From positions 1 through 21,890 of the forward strand of contig JBDHLB010000042.1 in the NCBI GenBank assembly GCA_039586095.1: 21,890 bases of DNA, read 5' to 3'. Below are positions 7,260 through 15,169 of this stretch, one piece after another. Both the position numbers and the translations under genes were made by a program. Within the stretch, counting starts at the first letter, position 1; every line of letters begins with the position of its first letter. The stretch is from JBDHBD01 sp039586095 (lineage in GTDB: Bacteria; Gemmatimonadota; Gemmatimonadetes; Palauibacterales; Palauibacteraceae). The notes beneath the pieces were generated by a model. It was not told the origin of the DNA. It searched no databases and saw only the letters and a program-made list of their open reading frames with translations.

Positions 7260-7282
7260 CACCCTCCCCGCAGGGTGAGGAG
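7260..7282 (+). promoter_or_regulatory. leader hairpin abutting the ribosome binding site
   Basis: CACCCT (7260-7265) and AGGGTG (7272-7277) can form a six-pair stem with loop CCCCGC. The Shine-Dalgarno AGGAG (7278-7282) starts at the foot of the stem, nine bases before ATG 7292. The SD supports the chosen start. Whether the hairpin controls translation cannot be told from sequence. Confidence 0.4.
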
Positions 7283-7291
7283 TGTCCATAC

Positions 7292-7744
7292 ATGCTTTTG
7301 CGAGATTTTTTCACGACAGACACGGTCAAGCTCGACATAGTCGCCGAAACCAAAGACGAGGCCCTCAAGGAGCTCATCGACCTCTTCGGTCTCGACGAGA
7401 AATCCAGAGGCATCCTGTTCAAGATGTTGAAGCGGCGGGAGAACCTCGGCTCGACCGGGATCGGCCACGGGATCGCGATTCCGCACTGTCGCTCCCTGGT
7501 CGTGAACCGGCTCCGCGTCGCCTTTGGACGCAAGACCTCGGGCCTCGACTTCAAGGCGATCGACGAGAAGCCGGTACGATACATATTCCTGATCGTGGCC
7601 CCACCTCTCGAGGTGTCCAACCAGTACCTTCCCGTTCTGGGCAAGATCGCCCAGTTCGGGAAGGAGAAGGACGTGCCGGAGAGGCTGGCGACCATCGAGC
7701 GACCCGAGGACTTCGTTCGGCTGCTGGAGGACAAGGGCTTGTAG
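7292..7744 (+). CDS. ptsN: PTS IIA-Ntr (PtsN-like) protein
   Basis: A 150-residue EIIA domain of the fructose/nitrogen family, a cytoplasmic phosphocarrier that receives phosphate from HPr on a histidine. Seen: GHGIAIPHCRS with phosphoryl-acceptor His65, preceded by MLKRRENLGSTGIG, and the C-terminal half IFLIVAPPLEVSNQYLPVLGKIAQ, in the order of the family. No IIB or IIC domain is fused or adjacent, so a regulatory role like that of PtsN is likelier than sugar transport. Start ATG 7292 has AGGAG nine bases upstream; the open frame further upstream overlaps tmRNA and is not coding. HPr and EI are encoded about 10 kb away on the other strand. Confidence 0.9.
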   Translation: MLLRDFFTTDTVKLDIVAETKDEALKELIDLFGLDEKSRGILFKMLKRRENLGSTGIGHGIAIPHCRSLVVNRLRVAFGRKTSGLDFKAIDEKPVRYIFLIVAPPLEVSNQYLPVLGKIAQFGKEKDVPERLATIERPEDFVRLLEDKGL

Positions 7745-7746
7745 GC

Positions 7747-8103
7747 ATGCACGTCCAGCTCGAGCTGCTGCTTGAGATACAGGATCTGCGCAGCCAGCGC
7801 GCCGGTTTACGCGATGATGCCCTCGCCGAGATGGAGGCCGGGTACTTCGAGATCGAGATCGGCGACGCGATCGAGTTGTTGGAAAGCAAGCTTGCCGAGC
7901 TCGAGAGCCGTCTCGACCCCGAGGTACGGTCTCGGTACGACACGATCACGGAGCATGGCTTGCGGGCGGTCGTGCCGGTGCTGAGCGGGATCTGTTACGG
8001 CTGCTTCGTGGCGGTGCCGACGGCCTGGGCCTCCGAGGCCGCGCGGAACGCACGGCTCGACGTGTGCGAGAACTGCGGACGGTTCCTGTACCACGTGGAG
8101 TAG
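7747..8103 (+). CDS. short coiled-coil C4 zinc-ribbon protein
   Basis: A 118-residue protein starting two bases after the ptsN-like stop, so probably co-transcribed and coupled. Residues about 5-60 are charged and helical with heptad-like leucines (IELLESKLAELESRL). The C terminus has two CxxC pairs, Cys83/Cys86 (CYGC) and Cys107/Cys110 (CENC), followed by GRFLYHVE, as in the zf-RING_7/COG1579 zinc ribbon. COG1579 proteins are usually about twice as long with a longer coiled coil, so this is a reduced form. Nucleic-acid or protein binding is possible; no function is established. It converges on selB with only five bases between stops. Confidence 0.8.
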   Translation: MHVQLELLLEIQDLRSQRAGLRDDALAEMEAGYFEIEIGDAIELLESKLAELESRLDPEVRSRYDTITEHGLRAVVPVLSGICYGCFVAVPTAWASEAARNARLDVCENCGRFLYHVE

Positions 8104-8108
8104 CCGAC

Positions 8109-10004
8109 TCACGCCAGTACCCGGCCTTCACCGGTCCGCCGGGTGACCCCTTCCCGATCCAGGTATTCCAGGATCGGGATGAGGTACTTCCTGGAGACGC
8201 CGAACGCCTCTTTGAAGAGCGTGGGTGACGCCACCTCTCCTTCTCTCAGCAGCGCCCGTGTGTCGGCAACCAGCGACTCGACCACCTTTGTCGCGACGAA
8301 CATCTCGGGATTCAGTCCCACGAGGTGCCCCTCCTCGACCAGGAGCTCCAACAGGTCGTGAAGGAGCGCCCGGTCCATCTGTCGCTCCAGTTCGCCGATC
8401 GTAGGCGGTTCGGCGCCGGCCGCCTCGATGGACGACAGCAGCCGTTCCTTCTCGGCCGACTCCTCGGGCGTCAGATCCGGGCGGTGGCCGGGCCGGCGTA
8501 CACGTGGGCCCTCGATCACGAGCTCGCCGGCCGTCTCGAGCTCCTGAATGGCGCGGTCCACCAGGACGTTCGCAAGCGCTCGCCGGCCTGAAGTCCTTCC
8601 GGCGCGCCGCAAAGCCTCGAGGGATACGGCCGACGACCGGCGATCGCGCGCCTGGAGCGTGTCGAGACGGTCCGAGAGCACGCGTTTCGCTGCGCGGAGG
8701 GCGCGAACGGTGAACCAGCGATCCTGCAGACGCACCAGGCCCGGCGGGCCAGCCGCCAGCTGGTCCCGCACCTCGGAGCGTGTCAGACCGGTCAGGATCG
8801 GAAGCTCCGACAGCAAGACCCCGTTGCCTCCCATCGTGCGAACGGCCGCCTCCAGCCTGTCATCGGCCGGCCCGTCGAGAACGCTCGACCACAGATCCGT
8901 GGAGCACCGGCCGATGCTCGGGGGTGTCAGATCGGCGACTTCTCCACCCCCAAGCGTCGTGACCGGCGAGTAGAAGCGTAGCACGAGACGATCTCGCGCT
9001 CGTGCGACGATCGGCTGCTCCAGCTTCAGCACGGCCCATCCTGTGGCCCCCGGCGGGATCTGGGATCCCTCGAGCAGAAGCACACGAGCCATCGTCTCGC
9101 GGGTCCCGAGGTACACTCGCAGCCGCTGTTCATGCTCGACGGCCCGGTTGGGTCGCCGCAGGACGTGGAGTCGAACTCCGAGTCGCCGAGTCTCTCTCCA
9201 GCCTTCTCCTGCCAGCACAACGGAGCCTCGGGTCACTTGCGTCGGGTCCACACCCACCAGTGCCATGGCGCAGCGCCGTCCCGCCGCAACCTGCTTCCGC
9301 GTTTCACCGTGCACCTCCAGCGACCGCACACGGGCGGAGTGGTTCCCGGGGAACACGAGCACTTCGTCCCCGACCTCGATTTCGCCGCTCCAAACGGTCC
9401 CGGTCACGACGGTCCCCGTTCCCCGGATGCTGAAGCAGCGGTCCACGGGAAGCCGGAAGGGGTCATCCCTCGGTTTTCCGTGGGCCTTCGTGACGGCGTC
9501 ACCGATCGCCTCCCGCAGTGCCTCGAGTCCTTCGCCGGTCACGGCGGAGACCGGCAGAACCGGCCAATCATCGTGTCCGAGGACCGTCTGCAGCGTCTCG
9601 CGCGTCGTCTCGGCCACCAGCTCGACCCACTCCGGCTCGGCTCGATCACTCTTGGTGAGAGCGACAATCCCGTTCTCGACCCCGAGAATCTTGGCGATGG
9701 CGAGGTGCTCCAGCGTCTGCGGCATCGGCCCCTCGTCGGCGGCCACGACGAGAAGCAGCAGATCGATGCCCGTGGCGCCGGCCAACATGTTCTTGATGAA
9801 ATCCTCGTGCCCGGGAACGTCGATCACGCCGATCTCGAGGCCGCCGTCCAGCTCGAGCCGCGCGAAACCGATGTCGATCGTGAGCCCTCGCTCCTTCTCT
9901 TCCCGCCACCGATCGGTTTCGGTTCCGGTCAGCGCACGGACCAGTGCGGTTTTTCCGTGGTCCACGTGACCTGCCGTCCCCAACACCACAGCCTTCGGGG
10001 TCAC
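8109..10004 (-). CDS. selB: selenocysteine-specific translation elongation factor SelB
   Basis: GTPase that carries Sec-tRNA-Sec to UGA codons marked by a SECIS hairpin. The 631 residues show G1 GTAGHVDHGKT (9-19), a G2 region ERGLTIDIGFA (38-48), G3 DVPGHED (62-68) and G4 TKSD (117-120), then EF-Tu-like beta domains with DRCFSIRGTGTVVTGTVWSG. The C-terminal half has winged-helix repeats ending in GVSRKYLIPILEYLDREGVTRR, the SECIS-binding end of the SelB family. Start is GTG 10004: its GTGA overlaps the recO stop by four bases and GGAG lies five bases upstream. A longer open frame upstream runs across recO and is rejected. It is the last gene of the long minus-strand cluster. Partner tRNA-Sec is at 2156-2251. 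Confidence 0.95.
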   Translation of the reverse strand: MTPKAVVLGTAGHVDHGKTALVRALTGTETDRWREEKERGLTIDIGFARLELDGGLEIGVIDVPGHEDFIKNMLAGATGIDLLLLVVAADEGPMPQTLEHLAIAKILGVENGIVALTKSDRAEPEWVELVAETTRETLQTVLGHDDWPVLPVSAVTGEGLEALREAIGDAVTKAHGKPRDDPFRLPVDRCFSIRGTGTVVTGTVWSGEIEVGDEVLVFPGNHSARVRSLEVHGETRKQVAAGRRCAMALVGVDPTQVTRGSVVLAGEGWRETRRLGVRLHVLRRPNRAVEHEQRLRVYLGTRETMARVLLLEGSQIPPGATGWAVLKLEQPIVARARDRLVLRFYSPVTTLGGGEVADLTPPSIGRCSTDLWSSVLDGPADDRLEAAVRTMGGNGVLLSELPILTGLTRSEVRDQLAAGPPGLVRLQDRWFTVRALRAAKRVLSDRLDTLQARDRRSSAVSLEALRRAGRTSGRRALANVLVDRAIQELETAGELVIEGPRVRRPGHRPDLTPEESAEKERLLSSIEAAGAEPPTIGELERQMDRALLHDLLELLVEEGHLVGLNPEMFVATKVVESLVADTRALLREGEVASPTLFKEAFGVSRKYLIPILEYLDREGVTRRTGEGRVLA

Positions 10005-10732
10005 GTGGACTCCAGAAGGAAGGCCAGGGACCGCAGTCGCGAGCCCTCGGCGAGGTGGTAGCGGATGAACTCGGCCAATAGACGGCTCTGGGGTCCCTCG
10101 ACGCGACGCACAGGCTCTTCGCCCCGCACCAGGGCCCGCAGGCTCGCGAGTTCGTTCGCGTTGAGCGGGCGTCCGAGAAGCGCACAGTCGCCGCAGCGAA
10201 GCCCTCCGGCGGCGAAGTCGAACCGCGCTTCCTCGCCGTCCGTGATCGCGCGCCCGCACTGCAGACATGCGTCAAGATCGGGTGCGAAGCCCAACACCCG
10301 CACCAGCTGCCACACGTGGGCCAGAGCGACCGAGATGCTCTGCTCGGGCGCGGCGTCCAGCAGCCCGTCCAGACCGGCTGTAAGCGTGTGATACAGACGG
10401 TCGTCCCGGTGCTCGGGAGCGAGCCGCATCACCAGCTCGCACATGACCGAGGCCCCACTGAACCGTCCCATATCCGAGCCCAGCGCTCGTCGTTCCCTCA
10501 CCAGCTCGAAGCTCGATAGCGTGTGGAGGTCCCGCTGCTCGCGGAGGTAGAGGGTCGCATCGCCCTCGCAAAACGGCTCCAGCAGCCCCCCGAATCGGCT
10601 CTTCGGTCGCAGAGCCCCCCGTGCCACCGCCGAGCGAGGCCCATGCTCCAGCGTCATCAGCCGCAGGATCTTGCTCGTGTCGCTGTACCGATAGGTCTGC
10701 AGGACCACCGCCCTCGTCGTCACGAGTCCCAC
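10001..10732 (-). CDS. recO: DNA repair protein RecO
   Basis: RecO works with RecR (and RecF) to load RecA on gapped DNA and anneals SSB-coated strands. Seen in the 243 residues: the N-terminal OB-fold (TTRAVVLQTYRYSDTSKILRLMT, then FGGLLEPFCEGDATLYLRE), a helical centre (LGFAPDLDACLQCGR) and a four-cysteine zinc site at Cys156, Cys159, Cys180 and Cys183, present in many RecO proteins. The length is typical. Start is GTG 10732, four bases after the ATPase stop; a second GTG nine bases later is possible. Its stop overlaps the selB start. Confidence 0.92.
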   Translation of the reverse strand: MGLVTTRAVVLQTYRYSDTSKILRLMTLEHGPRSAVARGALRPKSRFGGLLEPFCEGDATLYLREQRDLHTLSSFELVRERRALGSDMGRFSGASVMCELVMRLAPEHRDDRLYHTLTAGLDGLLDAAPEQSISVALAHVWQLVRVLGFAPDLDACLQCGRAITDGEEARFDFAAGGLRCGDCALLGRPLNANELASLRALVRGEEPVRRVEGPQSRLLAEFIRYHLAEGSRLRSLAFLLEST

Positions 10733-10736
10733 GCGA

Positions 10737-11555
10737 TCAACGTCCCTCGTCCAAGGTGCGACCGTGACCGCTCAGCGGGATGACATGATGGCCCAGCCCT
10801 CCGAGCTCGATGACCTGCACGGGACACTTGAACGCCCGCTCGAGGTGACCGGGATGGAGCACCTTCACGACCGACCCCGATGCCACGGTACGGCCTTCCG
10901 AGAGGAGCACCGCGTCCCGTGCGAATCGGCTCGCGAAATGAAGGTCGTGGGTCACCGTCACGACCGTGAGTCGGCCGCGATTCGCCAGGTCCGCCAGCAG
11001 GTCGAAGAACTCGAGCCCGTGCGACAGGTCCAGGTGCGCCGTCGGCTCGTCCAGCAGCAAGATCCGTGGCTCCTGGGCCAACGCCCGTGCCAGCTTCGCC
11101 CGCTGAAGCTCACCGCCGGAGAGCTGATCGAGATGGCGCTCAGCCAGTCCGTGCAGATCCGTCGCCCGGATCGCCCGTTCCACGGCCGCCCGGTCAACGG
11201 GTCCGAGGCGCTGAAAGGGCTGCAAGTGCGGGTTGCGACCTAGTTCCACGAACTCTCGGACGCGCAAGGGAAAATCCGGCGGCCGGTCCTGGGCGACGAC
11301 GCCGACCCTCCGCGCCACCTCGCGTCGATCCCACTCTGCCGCCGGTCGATCCCACAGGAGCACGCGGCCCGCGACCGGCTGGAGGATCCCGAGCATGAGG
11401 CGCAGCAGCGTACTCTTCCCCGCTCCGTTCGGGCCCAGGATCGCCGTATGCCCCCCCTCGCGGACGACGAGCGTCACACCGGCGACAGCTTCCGACTCCG
11501 ACCGTGGGTACCGGAAACGAACGTCGCTCAGCTCGAGAACAGGCCCGTCGCTCAT
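10737..11555 (-). CDS. btuD: FecCD/BtuCD-type ABC importer ATP-binding protein
   Basis: Cytoplasmic ATPase of a metal-chelate or vitamin B12 importer (BtuD/FhuC/HmuV group). Seen in the 272 residues: Walker A GPNGAGKST (41-49), signature LSGGELQR (145-152), Walker B ILLLDEPTAHLD (165-176) and switch His in VTHDLHFA. The LSGGELQRAKLARALAQEP and HLDLSHGLE patterns are typical of this group. Start ATG 11555 comes five bases after the permease stop. The symbol follows the BtuF-like binding protein two genes upstream; heme or siderophore is an alternative. Confidence 0.87.
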   Translation of the reverse strand: MSDGPVLELSDVRFRYPRSESEAVAGVTLVVREGGHTAILGPNGAGKSTLLRLMLGILQPVAGRVLLWDRPAAEWDRREVARRVGVVAQDRPPDFPLRVREFVELGRNPHLQPFQRLGPVDRAAVERAIRATDLHGLAERHLDQLSGGELQRAKLARALAQEPRILLLDEPTAHLDLSHGLEFFDLLADLANRGRLTVVTVTHDLHFASRFARDAVLLSEGRTVASGSVVKVLHPGHLERAFKCPVQVIELGGLGHHVIPLSGHGRTLDEGR

Positions 11556-11560
11556 CCGGC

Positions 11561-12547
11561 TCACGAGAGGTTTCGTCGCAGCAGCACGAGAAAGAACGGC
11601 ACGCCGAGCAGAGCCGTCACGACGCCGACGGGCAGCTCGAGGGGACTGGCCACACTCCTCGCCGCAGCGTCTGCCAGCACCAGCAGGGCTCCTCCCGCCG
11701 CGAAGCTGATGGGGAGAAGAATGCGGTGATCGGCGCCCCAGAGGATGCGCGCGGCATGCGGTACGACCAGCCCGACGAATCCGATGACGCCGGCGACACT
11801 CACTGCGGTTGCCGCGAGAAGAGAAGCCAACACGTATGCGATGGTCTTCGTCCGCTCGACCGTCGTACCGAGATGGGCAGCGGTCTCCTCGCCCAGAGCC
11901 AGGGCGTTCAGGTCCCGTCCGAGCGCCATGGCCGCCACGGAAGCGGGGATCGCGCAGACCGCGAGGACGGTGACCATACTCCAGGACGTCCCGCTCAGAC
12001 TCCCCATCGTCCACAACAGGGCCGATCGCATGGTGTCGCTGCGGGCCAGCGTGAGGAGCAACATCACGCCGGCACCGAAGAACGCCGCTACGACGACCCC
12101 GGCCAGGATGAGCACCCGCGTGTCGAGACGGTCGACGACGCGGGCGACACGGAACACGATGCCGATCGCGACCAGCGAGCCGACGAACGCCGCCGCGGCC
12201 AGACCGGCCGGCCCCATGCTCAGGCCCAGGGTGATGGCGCCCACGGCTCCCAGCGCCGCCCCAGAAGAGACCCCCAGGAGGTAGGGCTCGGCCAGCGGAT
12301 TCCTGAGAAGGGCCTGGAAGATCGCGCCCGATACCGCCAGGCTCGCCCCTGTCAGCAGGGCACCCGCGACCCGCGGGAGTCTGAGGGTTAGAACAATCGA
12401 CCGGTCGGGCGTGACCGCGTCCGACGATACGGCACGCCACACGTCGGCAAACGTAAGACCGGCCGGCCCCGACATGACGCCTACGACCACCGACAGCCCC
12501 AGCAGGACCAGCAGGGCCAAAACTCCCAGCCAGCGCTTCACCGACAT
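11561..12547 (-). CDS. btuC: FecCD family ABC importer permease
   Basis: A polytopic inner-membrane permease of 328 residues, standard for FecCD/BtuC. Seen: an N-terminal hydrophobic helix, the hallmark TLRLPRVAGALLTGASLAVSG then IFQALLRNPLAEPYLLGVSSGA, the later AYVLASLLAATAVSVAGVIGFV segment with GLVVPHAAR (the loop contacting the ATPase), and the C-terminal ELPVGVVTALLGVPFFLVLLRR. ATG 12547 overlaps the end of the binding-protein gene by ten bases. It would form the channel for the substrate delivered by the BtuF-like protein. The substrate (cobalamin, heme or siderophore) is inferred only. Confidence 0.88.
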   Translation of the reverse strand: MSVKRWLGVLALLVLLGLSVVVGVMSGPAGLTFADVWRAVSSDAVTPDRSIVLTLRLPRVAGALLTGASLAVSGAIFQALLRNPLAEPYLLGVSSGAALGAVGAITLGLSMGPAGLAAAAFVGSLVAIGIVFRVARVVDRLDTRVLILAGVVVAAFFGAGVMLLLTLARSDTMRSALLWTMGSLSGTSWSMVTVLAVCAIPASVAAMALGRDLNALALGEETAAHLGTTVERTKTIAYVLASLLAATAVSVAGVIGFVGLVVPHAARILWGADHRILLPISFAAGGALLVLADAAARSVASPLELPVGVVTALLGVPFFLVLLRRNLS

Positions 12548-13572
12548 ACCGACGGTGGGGGAATCGACGCTATCGACCCCAGCCGGTGCGCCGCCTCCGG
12601 GTGAATGGCCCGGGCGAGACTGATCGCCGCGGCAACCACGCGCGGTCCGAGGCGGCCTAGAAGATCGGAGTCCAGCACCCGGATCCGTCCCTCGGCCACG
12701 GCGGGCACGGCGGTCCACCCGACACGCCGCTGCGGATCTGCGGAAGGCTGCCCCGCGGCCACCGAGACCAGAACCAGATCGGGATCGCGGACGGCGATCG
12801 CCTCCAGGCTGACCTGAGGGGAAGCAGCAGCCAGATCGCCGAATACGTTGCGCCCGCCGGCCAGGGTGATGAGCGAATCGAGGTAGCTGCCCGCTCCGAC
12901 CGTGATGGGTGGGTCGACCCAGGTCTCGTAATAGACGGATCGGCGCACGAGGCGTCGCGTCGTATCGCTCACGGAGCGGAGCCCCTCCGCAATCCACCGC
13001 TCCAGGCCTCGGGCCTGTTCGACACAACCCGTGACGGCTCCCAGCCGGTTCAAGTTCCTTCTCAAATCTTGCAGCGAGTTATTGCGGATCGGCAGAGCCG
13101 GCACCCCCGCACGCCGAAGCGACTCGGCCACTCCCTGATTGTCGGGTCCGGCGAACAGTACGACGAGATCGGGATTCCTAGCCAGCACCAGCTCGAGCGA
13201 AGGCCGAACGCCTTCTCCCACATTCGGAATCTCCTGCGCGGCTGCCGAATGGGTCCCGTATCGCGTCCGACCGACCAGACGGTCGCCGGCCCCCAGCGCA
13301 AAGACGATCTCGGTCACGGCCGGGACGAGCGAGACTATCCGTTCTGCCGGCCGCGGCAGGCGGAGCAGCCGACCTTCGTCATCCATCACCTGAATCGTGT
13401 CCCCTAGGGCCGACACCCCGCGGGGGTCTGGCACGCCTCCGGTCTCCGGCATCCCGACCCACAGCGCGATGGATAGCGCAGCCACGGCGGCAAGTGCGCC
13501 CAACAGAACGGGAAGGCGCACCTCACCGGAGACGGCGGCGGAGACTACGGGGCTTCTACGGCGCCTACGCAC
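12538..13572 (-). CDS. btuF: BtuF-like periplasmic-binding protein, membrane-tethered
   Basis: Helical-backbone binding protein (TroA/BtuF class) of about 344 residues. After an Arg-rich start (RRRRRS) comes one hydrophobic helix (about 19-41), then the binding domain: RIVSLVPAVTEIVFALGAGDRLVGRT, LELVLARNPDLVVLF, DPPITVGAGSYLDSLITLAGGRNVFGD and PQVSLEAIAVRDPDLVLV, a pattern close to E. coli BtuF. No lipobox cysteine follows the helix, so it looks like an uncleaved anchor or an ordinary signal peptide. Start GTG 13572 overlaps the upstream stop by eight bases; GTG 13521 is an alternative. Adjacent btuC and btuD genes complete the importer. Cobalamin is the best guess. Confidence 0.82.
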   Translation of the reverse strand: MRRRRRSPVVSAAVSGEVRLPVLLGALAAVAALSIALWVGMPETGGVPDPRGVSALGDTIQVMDDEGRLLRLPRPAERIVSLVPAVTEIVFALGAGDRLVGRTRYGTHSAAAQEIPNVGEGVRPSLELVLARNPDLVVLFAGPDNQGVAESLRRAGVPALPIRNNSLQDLRRNLNRLGAVTGCVEQARGLERWIAEGLRSVSDTTRRLVRRSVYYETWVDPPITVGAGSYLDSLITLAGGRNVFGDLAAASPQVSLEAIAVRDPDLVLVSVAAGQPSADPQRRVGWTAVPAVAEGRIRVLDSDLLGRLGPRVVAAAISLARAIHPEAAHRLGSIASIPPPSVCR

Positions 13573-14620
13573 GCGCCGTGGCGCGCCACGCAACGAGTGC
13601 AGCCACCGCGAGCACTGCGCCGGCAAAGAGAGCGATCCAGGCGTAGCGCCTCGGAGAGCCGACCGACGTGACACGAATCGTAGCGGGCGTTCCGGGCTGC
13701 CGGTCCGTGCCCGAGAAGCGATCGAACCGCCCTCCCTCGAACTCCGCGCTGCCCGCCGGCGTAAGCCCCTCGACGCGCATACCGCTCTCCTCCTCGACAA
13801 ACACGAGCTGTTCAGCCAGAGGTCGATCCAGAGCCAGCTGCACGACCGGTCCGCTCACTCGGTAGCGTACGCTGAACGTTCGCCCGCCTGGAGGGACGGA
13901 GAGATCCAGAAGCATGTCGTCTGCGCGAAGTTCGTACGATCCGCTTCCGAACCCGATCGAAGCGCTGGCGGTGCGGCCGGCGCCGGACGGCAGTGAAACC
14001 TCCCAGCCGGAGCCCGCGTCCGGCGACCGGACAAGCGTGGTGTCCGAGTCGTTGACGATCTCGAACACGTCCAGCAGCTCGAGCCCGCCTCCGGCCGCCT
14101 GCACCACCGTGCTACGCCTCACCAGAGGCAGCTCGTCGACCGGTCGGGATTCGTACACCAGGAGGCTCAGCTCGTCCTGGGACTCCGGGAAGCTGTGCAG
14201 CGCGTCTCCCACATACACGACGTCCTGGTAGCGCGTGGTCAGGAGATAGACGGTCGACTCCGCATTGCCGCCCGTGGGCGGATCCACCTCGAATCGAAAC
14301 CGACCCGCGTCATCGCTCACACTCGTCGCGACGACCCCGCCCGAGTCGGGCGTGATCACGTGCAGACTGACCTCGACCCCTGCCAGCGTCACGGAATCGG
14401 GCGCGAGCAAAACCGTTCCGGCGAGTTGACCCGAGCGCTGGCCTTCCGACCGTTCGGCCGGACGGTCCTGTACCGGTGACGGAAGAAGGTGGGCGGCCGT
14501 ACCGACCCAGATGAGCGCCAGGCCGATTGCGGGAGGAAGCACTCTCGGGCGACGCGTGCGGAAGCACGGATCGGACCGCCGGCCGCGCGTCACGCCTCGA
14601 TCAGGGCTTGAAGCGGCCAA
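13565..14620 (-). CDS. uncharacterised membrane-anchored protein with carboxypeptidase-regulatory-like domain
   Basis: I do not recognise this gene by name. The 351-residue product has a basic N terminus, a hydrophobic segment (about 29-46), a beta-rich region starting SGQLAGTVLLAPDSVTLAGVEVSLHV that ends in DDAGRFRFEVDPP (like a carboxypeptidase regulatory or transthyretin-like domain), further beta-rich sequence, and a C-terminal helix (about 326-345) followed by a short Arg-rich tail. This suggests an exported protein anchored at its C terminus and facing the periplasm. Start TTG 14620 has GGAGG three bases upstream and overlaps the previous gene by 20 bases; GTG 14593 is an alternative with a poor SD. 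The next gene is the BtuF-like binding protein, overlapping by eight bases. Confidence 0.7.
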   Translation of the reverse strand: MAASSPDRGVTRGRRSDPCFRTRRPRVLPPAIGLALIWVGTAAHLLPSPVQDRPAERSEGQRSGQLAGTVLLAPDSVTLAGVEVSLHVITPDSGGVVATSVSDDAGRFRFEVDPPTGGNAESTVYLLTTRYQDVVYVGDALHSFPESQDELSLLVYESRPVDELPLVRRSTVVQAAGGGLELLDVFEIVNDSDTTLVRSPDAGSGWEVSLPSGAGRTASASIGFGSGSYELRADDMLLDLSVPPGGRTFSVRYRVSGPVVQLALDRPLAEQLVFVEEESGMRVEGLTPAGSAEFEGGRFDRFSGTDRQPGTPATIRVTSVGSPRRYAWIALFAGAVLAVAALVAWRATARA

Positions 14621-15146
14621 AGTCCTCCGGGTTCAGCCGCTTCAGATACTCTTCCAGCGGTTCGGCTGGCTCGTCGGCCGGACCACCCTGCTCTCCCACA
14701 AGCTCCGGTTCCGGCGACCCGGGGAAGTCCGATTCTTCGACCTCGAGCGAGGAGAGCTCGAGCAGAGTCTCATCCGCGTAGATCGGAGCTTGCGCCCGCA
14801 GGGCGATCGCGATGCTGTCGCTCGGTCTCGAGTCGACCGCAATCAGCTGTCCGTTTCGACGGATGATCAAGGAGGCGTAGTAGGTGTTGTCCACCACCTT
14901 TGTGATCAGCACGCGCTCCAGCGCGCTGCCGAGGCCTTTCACCACGGCGTTGAACAGGTCATGCGTCAGCGGGCGGGAGAACTCGATTCCCGCCAGCTCC
15001 ATCGCGATGGCGCTTGCTTCCCCCGGCCCGATCCAGATCGGGAGCAGACGCTCGCCATCCTTCTCTTTCAAGATGACGACCGGAGTGCTCGACGCCTTGT
15101 CCAGCCCGAGGCTCGCCACCGCCACCTCACGCATGCCGTTCTCCAT
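14601..15146 (-). CDS. bifunctional nuclease family (DUF151) protein
   Basis: A DUF151/BFN domain protein of about 181 residues. Seen: MREVAVASLGLDKASSTPVVILKEKDGERLLPIWIG, GEASAIAMELAGIEFSRPLTHDLF and the conserved VDSRPSDSIAIALRAQAPIYADE near residue 120, followed by an acidic, Pro-rich tail ending in EYLKRLNPEDFGRFKP. Plant and bacterial members have been reported to act as nucleases, but their cellular role is uncertain. Start ATG 15146 has GGAAGG seven bases upstream; ATG 15134, with GGAG six bases upstream, is nearly as good. It lies 23 bases after ahcY. Confidence 0.87.
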   Translation of the reverse strand: MENGMREVAVASLGLDKASSTPVVILKEKDGERLLPIWIGPGEASAIAMELAGIEFSRPLTHDLFNAVVKGLGSALERVLITKVVDNTYYASLIIRRNGQLIAVDSRPSDSIAIALRAQAPIYADETLLELSSLEVEESDFPGSPEPELVGEQGGPADEPAEPLEEYLKRLNPEDFGRFKP

Positions 15147-15169
15147 CGACGCGCCTTCCGCGCCCACGC

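Noticed and set aside
6755..7291. Plus-strand open frame leading into the ptsN-like gene
   Set aside because: It lies over the tmRNA gene; the promoter, SD and family length all support ATG 7292.
10005..10268. Upstream extension of the selB frame
   Set aside because: It overlaps recO, is Arg-rich and lacks family similarity; GTG 10004 has an SD and a four-base stop/start overlap.
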